Of a stretch of DNA of 64,000 nt, positions 26,876 to 34,436 are shown one piece after another. A program made the translations under genes and the position numbers. Position 1 is the stretch's first letter; the number at the start of each line of letters is the position of its first letter. Source of the stretch: Roseomonas sp. AR75 (lineage in GTDB: Bacteria > Pseudomonadota > Alphaproteobacteria > Acetobacterales > Acetobacteraceae). Location of the stretch: positions 558,001 to 622,000 of the forward strand of contig NZ_STGB01000006.1 of the NCBI RefSeq assembly GCF_005222815.1, in the 5' to 3' direction. The notes below the pieces were generated by a model that saw only the letters and a program-made list of their open reading frames with translations, had not been told where the DNA came from and did not search any database.

Positions 26876-27151
26876 ATGGATCGCGCGTCCTGGGAGGCGG
26901 GTCTCGCCCGCGACGGCTTCGCCGGCCCGCTCGACCGGCGCATGGAGGCCGGCCAGGCGGCGCCCGAGCACACCCACCCCTTCGACGCCCGCCTGCTGAT
27001 CCTGGACGGCGCGTTCATCCTGACCTGCCAGGGCGAGACCCGCCGCTACGGGCCGGGCGAGAGCTTCGAACTGGCCGCGAACACCCCGCATGCCGAGGCC
27101 TGCGGGCCGGAGGGCGCGACGTATCTGGTGGGGCGCCGCGCCAGGGATTGA
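26876..27151 (+). CDS. Small cupin-domain protein
   Basis: A 91-residue single-cupin barrel. Cupin motif 1 is represented by HTHPFDARLLILDG (H32, H34) and motif 2 by PHAEACG (H72), enough to bind one metal ion. ATG 26876 is preferred because GGAGGAG lies 6-7 nt before it. A longer start at 26861 overlapping the M20 stop (TGATG) is also possible. Third gene of a SnoaL-like/M20/cupin unit; may be regulatory or enzymatic, no substrate evident. Confidence 0.8.
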   Translation: MDRASWEAGLARDGFAGPLDRRMEAGQAAPEHTHPFDARLLILDGAFILTCQGETRRYGPGESFELAANTPHAEACGPEGATYLVGRRARD

Positions 27152-27217
27152 GGCTTGGACGGCGGCGCAAGGCTGCCCTGGCCCTGCGTCCCTGGCAGCA
27201 TTGCAACGGAGTCCCGC

Positions 27218-27877
27218 ATGGCCCCGCTCGCCCGTCTGAAAGCCTCCTTCCGCGCCTCGGTCGGCGACGTCGTCTTCGGCATGGAGGACGGCACCGTCTC
27301 GATCTTCGGGCTGGTCTTCGGCATGGCGCTCAGCGCACCGGACAGCCAGGCGGTGCTGCTGGCGGGCGCCACCGGCGCGGCTGCCGCCGCGGTCTCGATG
27401 ATGGCCGGCGCCTATCTGGACGCGAAGACCGAGGCCGATGCAGCGCGCCCGCAGCCCGCCGCCGCGGCGGATGCGAGCGCCGGACGCATTGCCGCGCGTC
27501 TGGTCGCCACCGGCGTCCCGCCCGCCCAGGCCGAGGCACTGCGCCGGGCGCTGGCGACCACGCCCGGCGCGCTGGCTGCCATCCGCACGGAGGTCGCCCC
27601 CGCCACGCCACCCGCCGCCAGCCCGGTGTCGCACGCCGCCTGGATGTTCGCCGCCGATCTGTTCGCCGGGGCCGTGCCGGTGCTGCCCTTCGCCTTCCTG
27701 CCGCTGGAGCAGGCGCGCATCGTCTCGGTCGCGGTCACCGCGGTGCTGCTGGTCGCGCTCGGCGTCGGCCGCGGCCTGGTGGGGCAGCGCGGCATCGCGC
27801 GCGCCACGGCGGAGACGCTGCTGGTGGCCGCCGCCGCGGCCGCCGCCGGCGTGGCGATCGGCCGGCTGGTGGCCTGA
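27218..27877 (+). CDS. VIT1/CCC1 family membrane transporter
   Basis: A 219-residue membrane protein. The N-terminal helix has the VIT1 signature DVVFGMEDGTVSIFGLVFGMA, followed by a second helix, a cytoplasmic Ala-rich linker (about 75-130) and three C-terminal helices. VIT1/CCC1 proteins carry iron(II) or manganese(II) out of the cytoplasm. The usual acidic metal-binding cytoplasmic domain seems shortened and lacks the Glu clusters of plant VIT1, so metal selectivity is unclear. It ends 1 bp before the convergent S49 peptidase stop. Confidence 0.85.
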   Translation: MAPLARLKASFRASVGDVVFGMEDGTVSIFGLVFGMALSAPDSQAVLLAGATGAAAAAVSMMAGAYLDAKTEADAARPQPAAAADASAGRIAARLVATGVPPAQAEALRRALATTPGALAAIRTEVAPATPPAASPVSHAAWMFAADLFAGAVPVLPFAFLPLEQARIVSVAVTAVLLVALGVGRGLVGQRGIARATAETLLVAAAAAAAGVAIGRLVA

Positions 27878-27878
27878 G

Positions 27879-28691
27879 CTACAGGCCGAGCCGCGCCCAG
27901 GCGGCGCGTTCCTCCGCCGCGGCTGCCAGCGCTTCGGCGGACAGGCCCGGTAGCAGGCGCATGAACCAGGGCGGGCGGCGCTGGCCGATGCTGACCACCT
28001 GCGCCTTCTCCCCGAAGCGCGCCTTCACCTCGGAAGAGGCTTCGCCCAGCCGGTCGGCGAGGCCCAGCGCCACTGCCTGGCGGCCTGTCCAGAAGCGGCC
28101 GGTGAACAGTTCCTCCTCCGGCGCCTTCAGCTTGCCGGCGCGGCGGGTGCGGATCCAATCCTTGAAGACCTCGTGCAGTTCGCCAAGCAGACCGTGCAGG
28201 CGTTCGACATCCTCAGGACGCTCCGGGCGGAAGGGGTCGAGAAAGCTCTTCTCCGTGCCCGCCGTGTGCATCCGCCGCTCGACGCCGAGGCGCGACAGCG
28301 CATCGGACAGGCCGAAGCTGGCGCTGATCACGCCGATGGAGCCGACCACGCTGGCAGGGTCCACCACGATCTCATCCGCCGCGCAGGCCAGCCAGTAGCC
28401 GCCGGAGGCGGCAGCGTCCTCGACGCAGGCGATCACCGGCACCTTCTTCTCCTCCGCCAGCCGCCGGATGCGCTGCGCGACGAGCGAGGACTGCACCGGC
28501 GACCCGCCCGGCGAATTCACCACCAGCACCACGCCCGCCAGGCGCTTGAGCGCGAAGGCGCGCTCGATCAGCGGCGCCATGGACTGGGCCGAGATGCCGG
28601 AAGGGGCGAAGCCGCCGCTGCGGGCGGCGATCAGGCCGGAGAGGCGCAGCAGCGCCACCCGCGGCTGGCGTGACAGGAAGGGAAGCTTCAT
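27879..28691 (-). CDS. S49 family serine peptidase (SppA-like)
   Basis: A 270-residue half-size SppA-type peptidase. The nucleophile is S96 in EDAAASGGYWLA and the general base lysine is K148 in GTEKSFLDPF, 52 residues later, as in Bacillus SppA. VVNSPGGSP (about 57-65) is the conserved oxyanion loop. There is no clear signal peptide or transmembrane helix, so it may be cytoplasmic or peripherally bound. SppA enzymes degrade signal peptide remnants. ATG 28691 is chosen; an upstream in-frame start would add 18 residues of no family character. Confidence 0.88.
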   Translation of the reverse strand: MKLPFLSRQPRVALLRLSGLIAARSGGFAPSGISAQSMAPLIERAFALKRLAGVVLVVNSPGGSPVQSSLVAQRIRRLAEEKKVPVIACVEDAAASGGYWLACAADEIVVDPASVVGSIGVISASFGLSDALSRLGVERRMHTAGTEKSFLDPFRPERPEDVERLHGLLGELHEVFKDWIRTRRAGKLKAPEEELFTGRFWTGRQAVALGLADRLGEASSEVKARFGEKAQVVSIGQRRPPWFMRLLPGLSAEALAAAAEERAAWARLGL

Positions 28692-28768
28692 CGCCCCATA
28701 GATGCGCGCGCCGGCCGCCTGGGCAAGCGCCGCGCGCTGCGGCATAGCTGCGGCGACGGAGGGACTGC

Positions 28769-29980
28769 ATGGACAAGGCGCGTCGCGTCATCGTCGCCGG
28801 CGCCGGCCCCGCGGGGCTGGTGGCGGCCGCGTATCTGGCCGGGGAGGGCATCCCGGTCGCCATCGTGGAGCAGGAACGCGACCTGCCGGACGATTTGCGC
28901 GCCTCCACCTTCCACCCGCCGACGCTCGATATGCTCGGCCGCTTCCCTGGCGTGGTGGACCGGCTGATCGCGCAGGGGCTGATCTGTCCAACCTGGCAGT
29001 TCCGCGACCGCGCGACGGGGCCCATCGCCACCTTCGAGATGGCCCGGCTGAAGGATGACACCGCGCATCCCTACCGGCTGCAGTGCGAGCAGTGGCGCCT
29101 GACGCGCATGCTGCGCGACATCCTTTCGGACTCGCCCGACGTGGAATTCCTCTACGACGCGAAGGCGACCGAGGTCGCGCAGGATGCGGACGGCGTGACG
29201 CTGACGATCGAGCGCCCGGACGGCAGCGCGGAACAGCTTCGCGGCGCGTATCTGGTCGGCGCGGATGGCGCGCGCAGCGCGGTGCGGCGGTCGCTCGGCA
29301 TCGGCTTCGAAGGGATGACGATCCCTGAGACCTATCTGACGCTCTCCACCACCTTCCGCTTCGAGGACCACATCCCGCAGCTGGCGAACATCGCCTACAT
29401 CTCCGACCCCGAGGAATGGTACGTGCTGCTGCAGGCGGCGGGGCTGTGGCGCGTGCTGCTGCCGACCGCGCCCGAGGAAGCGGCGGATGAATCCCGCATG
29501 CTGGCGCCCGCGCGGATCGAGGAACGCATGCAGGGCGTGTGGCCGAACCCGCAGCGCTATGAGGTGCGCCATCGCACCGCGTATCGCGTGCATGAGCGCG
29601 TGGCGGACAGCTACGTGAAGGGCCGCGTCTTCCTGGCGGGCGATGCGGCGCATATCAACAACCCGCTCGGCGGGATGGGCATGAATGGCGGCGTGCACGA
29701 CGCCTTCAACCTGGCGCAGAAGCTCTCGGCCGTGTGGCGCGGCGAGGCGGAGCTGGCGGTGATGGAGCGCTATTCGCGCCAGCGCCGGAAGGTGGCGCTG
29801 GATGTCGTGCAGCAGCAGGCGCTGCGGAACCGCCAGCTGCTGAACCAGCGCGACCCCGCCGTGCGCAAGGCCTATCACGACGAGCTGCGCGGCATCGTCG
29901 CGGATCCCGAGAAGCACCGCGCCTATCTGCTGCGCAGCTCGATGATCCAGTCGCTGCGCGACCTGGAGGATGTGGCGTGA
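28769..29980 (+). CDS. FAD-dependent aromatic monooxygenase (PheA/TfdB-like)
   Basis: A 403-residue group A flavoprotein hydroxylase. GAGPAG (11-16) binds the FAD ADP moiety, VGADGARSAVRR is the DG motif shared by NADPH and FAD, and FLAGDAAHINNPLGGMGMN is the GD motif contacting ribityl. Substrates are usually phenolic or N-heteroaromatic acids. A good Shine-Dalgarno (GGAGGGA) precedes the ATG. Its stop overlaps the isochorismatase-family GTG as GTGA, so hydroxylation and a later hydrolysis are probably one pathway. Confidence 0.9.
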   Translation: MDKARRVIVAGAGPAGLVAAAYLAGEGIPVAIVEQERDLPDDLRASTFHPPTLDMLGRFPGVVDRLIAQGLICPTWQFRDRATGPIATFEMARLKDDTAHPYRLQCEQWRLTRMLRDILSDSPDVEFLYDAKATEVAQDADGVTLTIERPDGSAEQLRGAYLVGADGARSAVRRSLGIGFEGMTIPETYLTLSTTFRFEDHIPQLANIAYISDPEEWYVLLQAAGLWRVLLPTAPEEAADESRMLAPARIEERMQGVWPNPQRYEVRHRTAYRVHERVADSYVKGRVFLAGDAAHINNPLGGMGMNGGVHDAFNLAQKLSAVWRGEAELAVMERYSRQRRKVALDVVQQQALRNRQLLNQRDPAVRKAYHDELRGIVADPEKHRAYLLRSSMIQSLRDLEDVA

Positions 29981-30603
29981 GCGGTCATCCGGAGGCCGAT
30001 ATCTACCACCGCCAGGGCATGGGCCAGCGCGCCGGCATGGGCGAGCGGCCCGCGCTGGTCATCGTGGATTTCGTGAACGGCTTCGCCGATCCCGAGCATT
30101 TCGGCGGCGGCAATATCGGCCCGGCCATCGCGCAGACGGTGAAGCTGCTCGCCTTCGCGCGGCGGCATGGTTGGCCCGTCGCGCATACCCGCGTGGTCTA
30201 TGCCGATGACGGCGCGGATGCCGGGGTCTTCACGCGCAAGGCGCCCTCGCTGCTGAAGCTCACGGAGCACAGCAAGCTGTCGCAGATCGTGCCGGAACTT
30301 ACGCCTGCGAAGGGCGAGCATATCGTGCGCAAGCAGGGCGCGTCGGGCTTCTTCGCCACCAACCTTGCGATGTGGCTGACCCAGCAGCGCGCGGACACCG
30401 TGGTCGTCACGGGCTGCACCACGTCGGGCTGCGTGCGCGCCACCGTGGTGGACGCCATGCAGCACAATTTCCGCACCATCGTCGCCACCGACTGCGTCGG
30501 CGACCGCGCGCTCGGCCCGCATGAGGCGAACCTTTTCGACATGGGCCAGAAATATGCGGACCTGATGACGCGGGCGGAGATCGAGGCCGCCGTCAGCGGA
30601 TGA
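29977..30603 (+). CDS. Isochorismatase-family hydrolase (N-carbamoylsarcosine/maleamate amidase-like)
   Basis: A 208-residue cysteine hydrolase. The catalytic triad is D31 (VIVDFVNGFADP), K119 (IVRKQGASGFF) and C152 (VTGCTTSGCVRAT). The presence of cysteine and the G-C-V-R-A-T motif indicate amide hydrolysis rather than vinyl ether cleavage. Coupling with an FAD monooxygenase recalls aromatic-ring catabolism such as the nicotinate pathway (NicC and NicF), but NicX/NicD are absent nearby, so that is only a hypothesis. The last 11 bp overlap the convergent membrane-protein gene. Confidence 0.88.
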   Translation: MSGHPEADIYHRQGMGQRAGMGERPALVIVDFVNGFADPEHFGGGNIGPAIAQTVKLLAFARRHGWPVAHTRVVYADDGADAGVFTRKAPSLLKLTEHSKLSQIVPELTPAKGEHIVRKQGASGFFATNLAMWLTQQRADTVVVTGCTTSGCVRATVVDAMQHNFRTIVATDCVGDRALGPHEANLFDMGQKYADLMTRAEIEAAVSG

Positions 30604-32272
30604 TTGGTGCTGGCGCCGCCTGCGGCGCCAGCACGATGGCCGGCGCCGCGCGCCAATCCGGCGCAAGCACCCAGATCCCGTCGAATCGCGCGAGCAGGTC
30701 GCGCCCGGGATCCATCCCCTGCCGCGCCGCCGCCAGCGCCTCCTCCGTGCCCAGGGCGTAGAAGGTGCCGGGCTCGTGCCGTCCCGTGGCGAGCGCGGCC
30801 GCGACGGCGGCGTTCAGAGCCTCCACCCGGCGCGGATCGAGACGCGCGAGATACACCGCATCCGTCGGCAGGCCGCGCGTGGCCGCGAAGACCGCGATCT
30901 CCTCCCAGTGCCGGGCCTGCATGCCTGTCGGCGCCAGGCGCACGCGATCATAGTGGCGCGCGGCCTCGGTCCAGAAGGCATCCTGCAGGCGCAGCGGCGC
31001 GACGGCGGGGCCTTCGGGGAAGTAGCGCGCCAGACGCGCGAAGCCGGGCTGCAGATCGGCGAACTGCACCAGCGCCAGCACCGCCAGCATCGCGCCCGCA
31101 CGCGCGGCGCCGAAGCCGCGCAGCAGGGCGACGATGGCCGCCAGCAGCAGGGCATAGGCGAAGGGCCAGAGGAATCGTTCGCTGGCGCGCAGCGCATCGG
31201 CGGCGTCGAGAAGCGCAGGCGGCAGCGCAGCCAGTTCCAGCACGCGCCCGCCGACCGAGACGCGATGGCTGATCGCGATCGCCAGCAGCCCGAGCAGCAC
31301 CAGCAGGAGCGGCCAGCGGGCGCGCAGCCAGGGGAAAGGCCGCCGCGCATAGCCGATGGCGCCAAGCAGCAGCGTCAACAGGACGCCGAGGCCGAGATAG
31401 GAATGCCCAACCTCCCAATGGTCCGGGCCGGGGAGGTCCGGCAGGAACCGGCTCCAGATCTCCGCGTCGAAGGGCGCCAGAAGGTCCAGCTGCATCTCGC
31501 CATAGCCGCCCCAGGTGCCGCCGAAGCCGGCGCCGAGCGCGAAGAAGCCGGCGAGCCACAGGCCGAGAAGGCCGGCGCCCGGCGCCAGCACCGCCTCCGG
31601 TGCCAGCCAGGCGCTGCGGCGGGTTCGATCCACCGCGCGGGCCAGCCAGTCGCCGGCCCACAGCGCGGCGACCATCGGCAGCAGGTAGGCATGGATCAGC
31701 GACGCCGCGAGGATCAGCCCCGCCCATTGCAGCAGCCGCCAGCCCGGCGCCGCGCGGGTCAGCGCCAGGTACAGCCCGGCCAGGATCAGGAAATGCGCCC
31801 CCAGCGCGAAATGCCCGCCCAGCCGGTTCAGCATCATGGGGGAGAGCGCGAACAGCGCGGCACCGGCCAGGCGCGGCAGCGGATGCGATGTGGCGAGCCC
31901 GATCAGCCGCCAGGCCAGGAACGTCTGCAGCGCGCCGCAGGCAAAGATCCACAGGCCCCAGTACTGCGTCACCTCCACCACCGGCCGCAGCGCCTTGAAC
32001 AGGAAGGCCAGCAGCGGGATGGAATCGGAATAGAAGATGGAGGATCCGATCTCGATGCCCCAATCCCGGTTCAGCCCCGGCGGCATCGTCCAGGGGCTGC
32101 GCGCGAAGTAGGTCCAGCCGAGCCAGTACTGCACCGGATCGGGACCGATCGTGCCGGTCAGCATCCATCCGGTGTGGGACGGCGGCAGGATGTGCCAGCC
32201 ATAGGTGAAGGCGATGACGGCGATGCCGAGCGCCGTTGCCGCAAGCCCACCCAGCCTGTCGCCTGTTCGCAT
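30593..32272 (-). CDS. Large multispan membrane protein, DUF6311/glycosyltransferase-C-like
   Basis: A 559-residue membrane protein. Roughly 11-13 hydrophobic helices span residues 10-400, and the last 150 residues are soluble. The first extracytoplasmic loop has acidic and aromatic residues (TIGPDPVQYWLGW), and the arrangement resembles GT-C glycosyltransferases and the DUF6311 group. This suggests transfer of a lipid-linked sugar at the outer face of the inner membrane. No partner gene is adjacent. Substrate and donor unknown. An AT-rich upstream patch may hold its promoter. Confidence 0.7.
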   Translation of the reverse strand: MRTGDRLGGLAATALGIAVIAFTYGWHILPPSHTGWMLTGTIGPDPVQYWLGWTYFARSPWTMPPGLNRDWGIEIGSSIFYSDSIPLLAFLFKALRPVVEVTQYWGLWIFACGALQTFLAWRLIGLATSHPLPRLAGAALFALSPMMLNRLGGHFALGAHFLILAGLYLALTRAAPGWRLLQWAGLILAASLIHAYLLPMVAALWAGDWLARAVDRTRRSAWLAPEAVLAPGAGLLGLWLAGFFALGAGFGGTWGGYGEMQLDLLAPFDAEIWSRFLPDLPGPDHWEVGHSYLGLGVLLTLLLGAIGYARRPFPWLRARWPLLLVLLGLLAIAISHRVSVGGRVLELAALPPALLDAADALRASERFLWPFAYALLLAAIVALLRGFGAARAGAMLAVLALVQFADLQPGFARLARYFPEGPAVAPLRLQDAFWTEAARHYDRVRLAPTGMQARHWEEIAVFAATRGLPTDAVYLARLDPRRVEALNAAVAAALATGRHEPGTFYALGTEEALAAARQGMDPGRDLLARFDGIWVLAPDWRAAPAIVLAPQAAPAPIIR

Positions 32273-32369
32273 CGCCGCACCGCTCCTGCCGGGGTGCGAA
32301 CGCCGGACCGCGGTCTTCGATCCAGGAGGGAGCGCAAGACCGTCAAGGTCCGGACGAACGCCCCCTCAT

Positions 32370-32420
32370 GCGTGCGTATGCTACAAGATTACGTCAATAT
32401 TGCGTTTCTTTCATGTGAAG
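32370..32420 (-). promoter_or_regulatory. AT-rich, promoter-like patch upstream of the large membrane protein
   Basis: This is an unusually AT-rich block in a GC-rich gap, about 100 bp before the membrane-protein ATG. On the minus strand it contains a -35-like TTGACG (32397 down to 32392), but no convincing -10 at 16-18 bp. The 166 bp gap 32273-32438 holds nothing else I can recognise. Confidence 0.25.
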
Positions 32421-32438
32421 CGCAGGGCCTGTCTCGGA

Positions 32439-33395
32439 TCAGACGACCTGGTTCTTCAGCGCCTCGCCGCGGCCGAGCCGCGCCAGGTTCTCCTCCATGA
32501 GGTCGAGCACATTGTCCTCGTAGCGGCGCGTTTCGCCGCCGGTGTGCGGCGTGACCAGCACGTTCGGAAGCGTCCAGAGCGGGCTTTCGGCCGGCAGGGG
32601 CTCCTCCGCCGTCACGTCCAGCGCGGCCTGGCCGATGCGGCCGGAGCGCAGCGCCGCGATCAGCGCGGCCTCGTCGCAGACACGGCCGCGCGCGACATTC
32701 ACCAGCGTCGCGCCAGGCTTCATCGCGGCGAAGGCGGCCTCGTCCATCAGCCCGCGCGTCTCGTCGGTCAGGGCGCAGGTCAGCGCGACGATGTCGGCGC
32801 GCGGCAGCATCGCCTTCAGCGCGGACATCGGGTGGATCTCGTCGGCGCCCTCCGCGCCGTTGGCGGGGTCGCGGCGCAGGCCGACCACCTTCATGTCGAA
32901 GGCCTTGGCCAGACGCGCCAGCCGCCCGCCTATGCGACCGATCCCGACGACCAGCAGCGTCTTGCCGCCAAGCTCGTCCTCGCGCTGCGTCAGGTCGCCG
33001 ATCATGCCGCGCCAATGCTTCTTCCCCTGGTTCGCGCAGGCTTCGGGGATGCGGCGCGCCATGGCCAGGATCAGCGCCATCGCGTGCTCCGACACCGCAT
33101 TGGCATTGGCGCCCTGCGCGGAGGCCAGGCGGATGCCGGCCTCGGCCAGCGCCTTGCGGTCGTACTGGTCCACGCCGGCGCTGATGGACTGGATCAGCTT
33201 CAGGCGACCGCCGGGCCTGGCGAAGCTGTTGCGCCAGAGGCCGGAGACCAGCAGCACATCGGCCTCCGGCAGCTTCGCCTCCAGCTCCTCCAGGCTGCGC
33301 ACCTCGATCACCGGCAGCGCGCCGCCGCGGGCGGCGTAGCGTTCCGCGAAGCGGTAGGCGACATGGGCGAAGAGGAGCGTCGGCTTGTCCTGCAT
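32439..33395 (-). CDS. D-2-hydroxyacid dehydrogenase
   Basis: A 318-residue NAD(P)-dependent dehydrogenase. The dinucleotide motif GIGRIGGRLA sits near residue 150, with R-R-D at the end of the second strand suggesting NADP preference. The catalytic arginine is in NVARGRV, glutamate in TAEEPLP and histidine in TPHTGG. Family members reduce glyoxylate, hydroxypyruvate or related 2-oxoacids. ATG 33395 is chosen over an upstream in-frame start 57 bp earlier that adds unconserved residues. It lies 61 bp downstream of rsmA on the same strand. Confidence 0.9.
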   Translation of the reverse strand: MQDKPTLLFAHVAYRFAERYAARGGALPVIEVRSLEELEAKLPEADVLLVSGLWRNSFARPGGRLKLIQSISAGVDQYDRKALAEAGIRLASAQGANANAVSEHAMALILAMARRIPEACANQGKKHWRGMIGDLTQREDELGGKTLLVVGIGRIGGRLARLAKAFDMKVVGLRRDPANGAEGADEIHPMSALKAMLPRADIVALTCALTDETRGLMDEAAFAAMKPGATLVNVARGRVCDEAALIAALRSGRIGQAALDVTAEEPLPAESPLWTLPNVLVTPHTGGETRRYEDNVLDLMEENLARLGRGEALKNQVV

Positions 33396-33456
33396 GGTCT
33401 GTCCGTTCGGGTTGCGTCGGCTGGCAGGTAACCGCCCGCCCAGCACCGGCACAAGG

Positions 33457-34296
33457 TCAGCCGCGGGTCAGCAGCACCCGGGCCAGCCGGTCGAACTCGG
33501 CGATGCTCAGCGTTTCCGCGCGGCGGTCGCCGGCGATCCCCGCGGCCGACAGCAGCTCGTCCGCATCGCCCAGCGACTTCAGCGCACCGCGCAGCATCTT
33601 GCGCCGCTGGCCGAAGGCGGCCGCGGTCAGGCGCTCCATCGCGGCGAACAGCGCCGGGCCGGGGTCCTGCTCATACGGCACGAAACCCACCACGGCGGAC
33701 CACACCTTCGGCGGGGGGGAGAAGGCGCCCGGCGGCAGGCTCAGCAGCAGGGTGCATCGGCAACGCCACTGCGCCAGCACGCCGAGCCGTCCATAGGCCT
33801 CCGTGTCCGGCGCCGCGGTGATGCGCTCGGCGACTTCCTGCTGAAACATCAGCGTCATGGATTCCAGCGCCGCGGCCCGGCGCAGCCAGCCCACCAGCAG
33901 CGGCGTGCCGACGTTGTAAGGCAGGTTGGCGACGACCTTGCGCGGCGGCGCCAGCAGCACGACCGGGTCGAGCCTGAGCGCATCGCCTTCGATCACCTGC
34001 AGGCGCCCTGGATAGGCGGCACCGAGCTCCGCCAGCGCCGCGACGGCGCGGCGATCCAGTTCCACCGCGACCACCTTCTCGGCGGCCGTGTCCAGCAGCG
34101 CGCGGGTGAGCCCGCCGGGCCCTGGTCCGACCTCCAACACCTGCCGCCCCTCCATCGGCCCGGCGGCGGAGGCGATGCGGGCGCAGAGGGCGGGATCGAG
34201 CAGGAAGTGCTGGCCGAGCGACTTGCGCGCTTCCAGCCCGTGCCGCGCGATGGTCTCGCGCAGCGAGGGCAGCGCGGGCGTTGCTGGCGCGCTCAG
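33457..34296 (-). CDS. rsmA: 16S rRNA (adenine-1518/1519-N6) dimethyltransferase
   Basis: KsgA/RsmA dimethylates two adenosines in helix 45 of 16S rRNA. SAM motif EVGPGPGGLTRALL, the NLPYN catalytic motif and the C-terminal helical domain are present. The first ATG in frame (34155) would leave only 232 residues and lose the conserved ARKSLGQHFLLD region, which is clearly encoded upstream. There is no ATG, GTG or TTG in frame before a stop; the best candidate start is CTG 34296, giving 279 residues and overlapping a preceding stop as CTGA. The start is therefore uncertain while the family call is firm. Confidence 0.9.
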   Translation of the reverse strand: MSAPATPALPSLRETIARHGLEARKSLGQHFLLDPALCARIASAAGPMEGRQVLEVGPGPGGLTRALLDTAAEKVVAVELDRRAVAALAELGAAYPGRLQVIEGDALRLDPVVLLAPPRKVVANLPYNVGTPLLVGWLRRAAALESMTLMFQQEVAERITAAPDTEAYGRLGVLAQWRCRCTLLLSLPPGAFSPPPKVWSAVVGFVPYEQDPGPALFAAMERLTAAAFGQRRKMLRGALKSLGDADELLSAAGIAGDRRAETLSIAEFDRLARVLLTRG

Positions 34297-34436
34297 ATCA
34301 GGCGGACCGCGGAGCGGCCCGAACGGCCGCAGGCCAGCCGCGCCCAGACCGCCTGTGCCACGGGCGCATCAGTGCGCCACGCCGGAGGCGTGCCTTCGGC
34401 ACGACGTGCGCCCGGCGCCTGAGGGCCCAGAATCAC
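34293..34436 (-). CDS. Possible 47-residue coupled reading frame between surA and rsmA
   Basis: A GTG at 34436 overlaps the surA stop (GTGA), and the frame runs 47 codons to a TGA that overlaps the CTG proposed for rsmA (CTGA). The product (MILGPQAPGARRAEG...) is Arg/Ala rich and has no recognised family. In many proteobacteria pdxA occupies this slot; no PdxA motif is seen here. It may be an accidental frame over a palindrome-rich spacer, since hairpins such as GTGCCTTCGGCAC (34390-34402) lie within it. Confidence 0.3.
   Translation of the reverse strand: MILGPQAPGARRAEGTPPAWRTDAPVAQAVWARLACGRSGRSAVRLI

Noticed and set aside
34293..34436. A remnant of pdxA between surA and rsmA
   Set aside because: Translation of the 47-codon frame has no PdxA motif (no HxH or phosphate-binding segment), so it cannot be called a pseudogene; it is kept only as a low-confidence frame.
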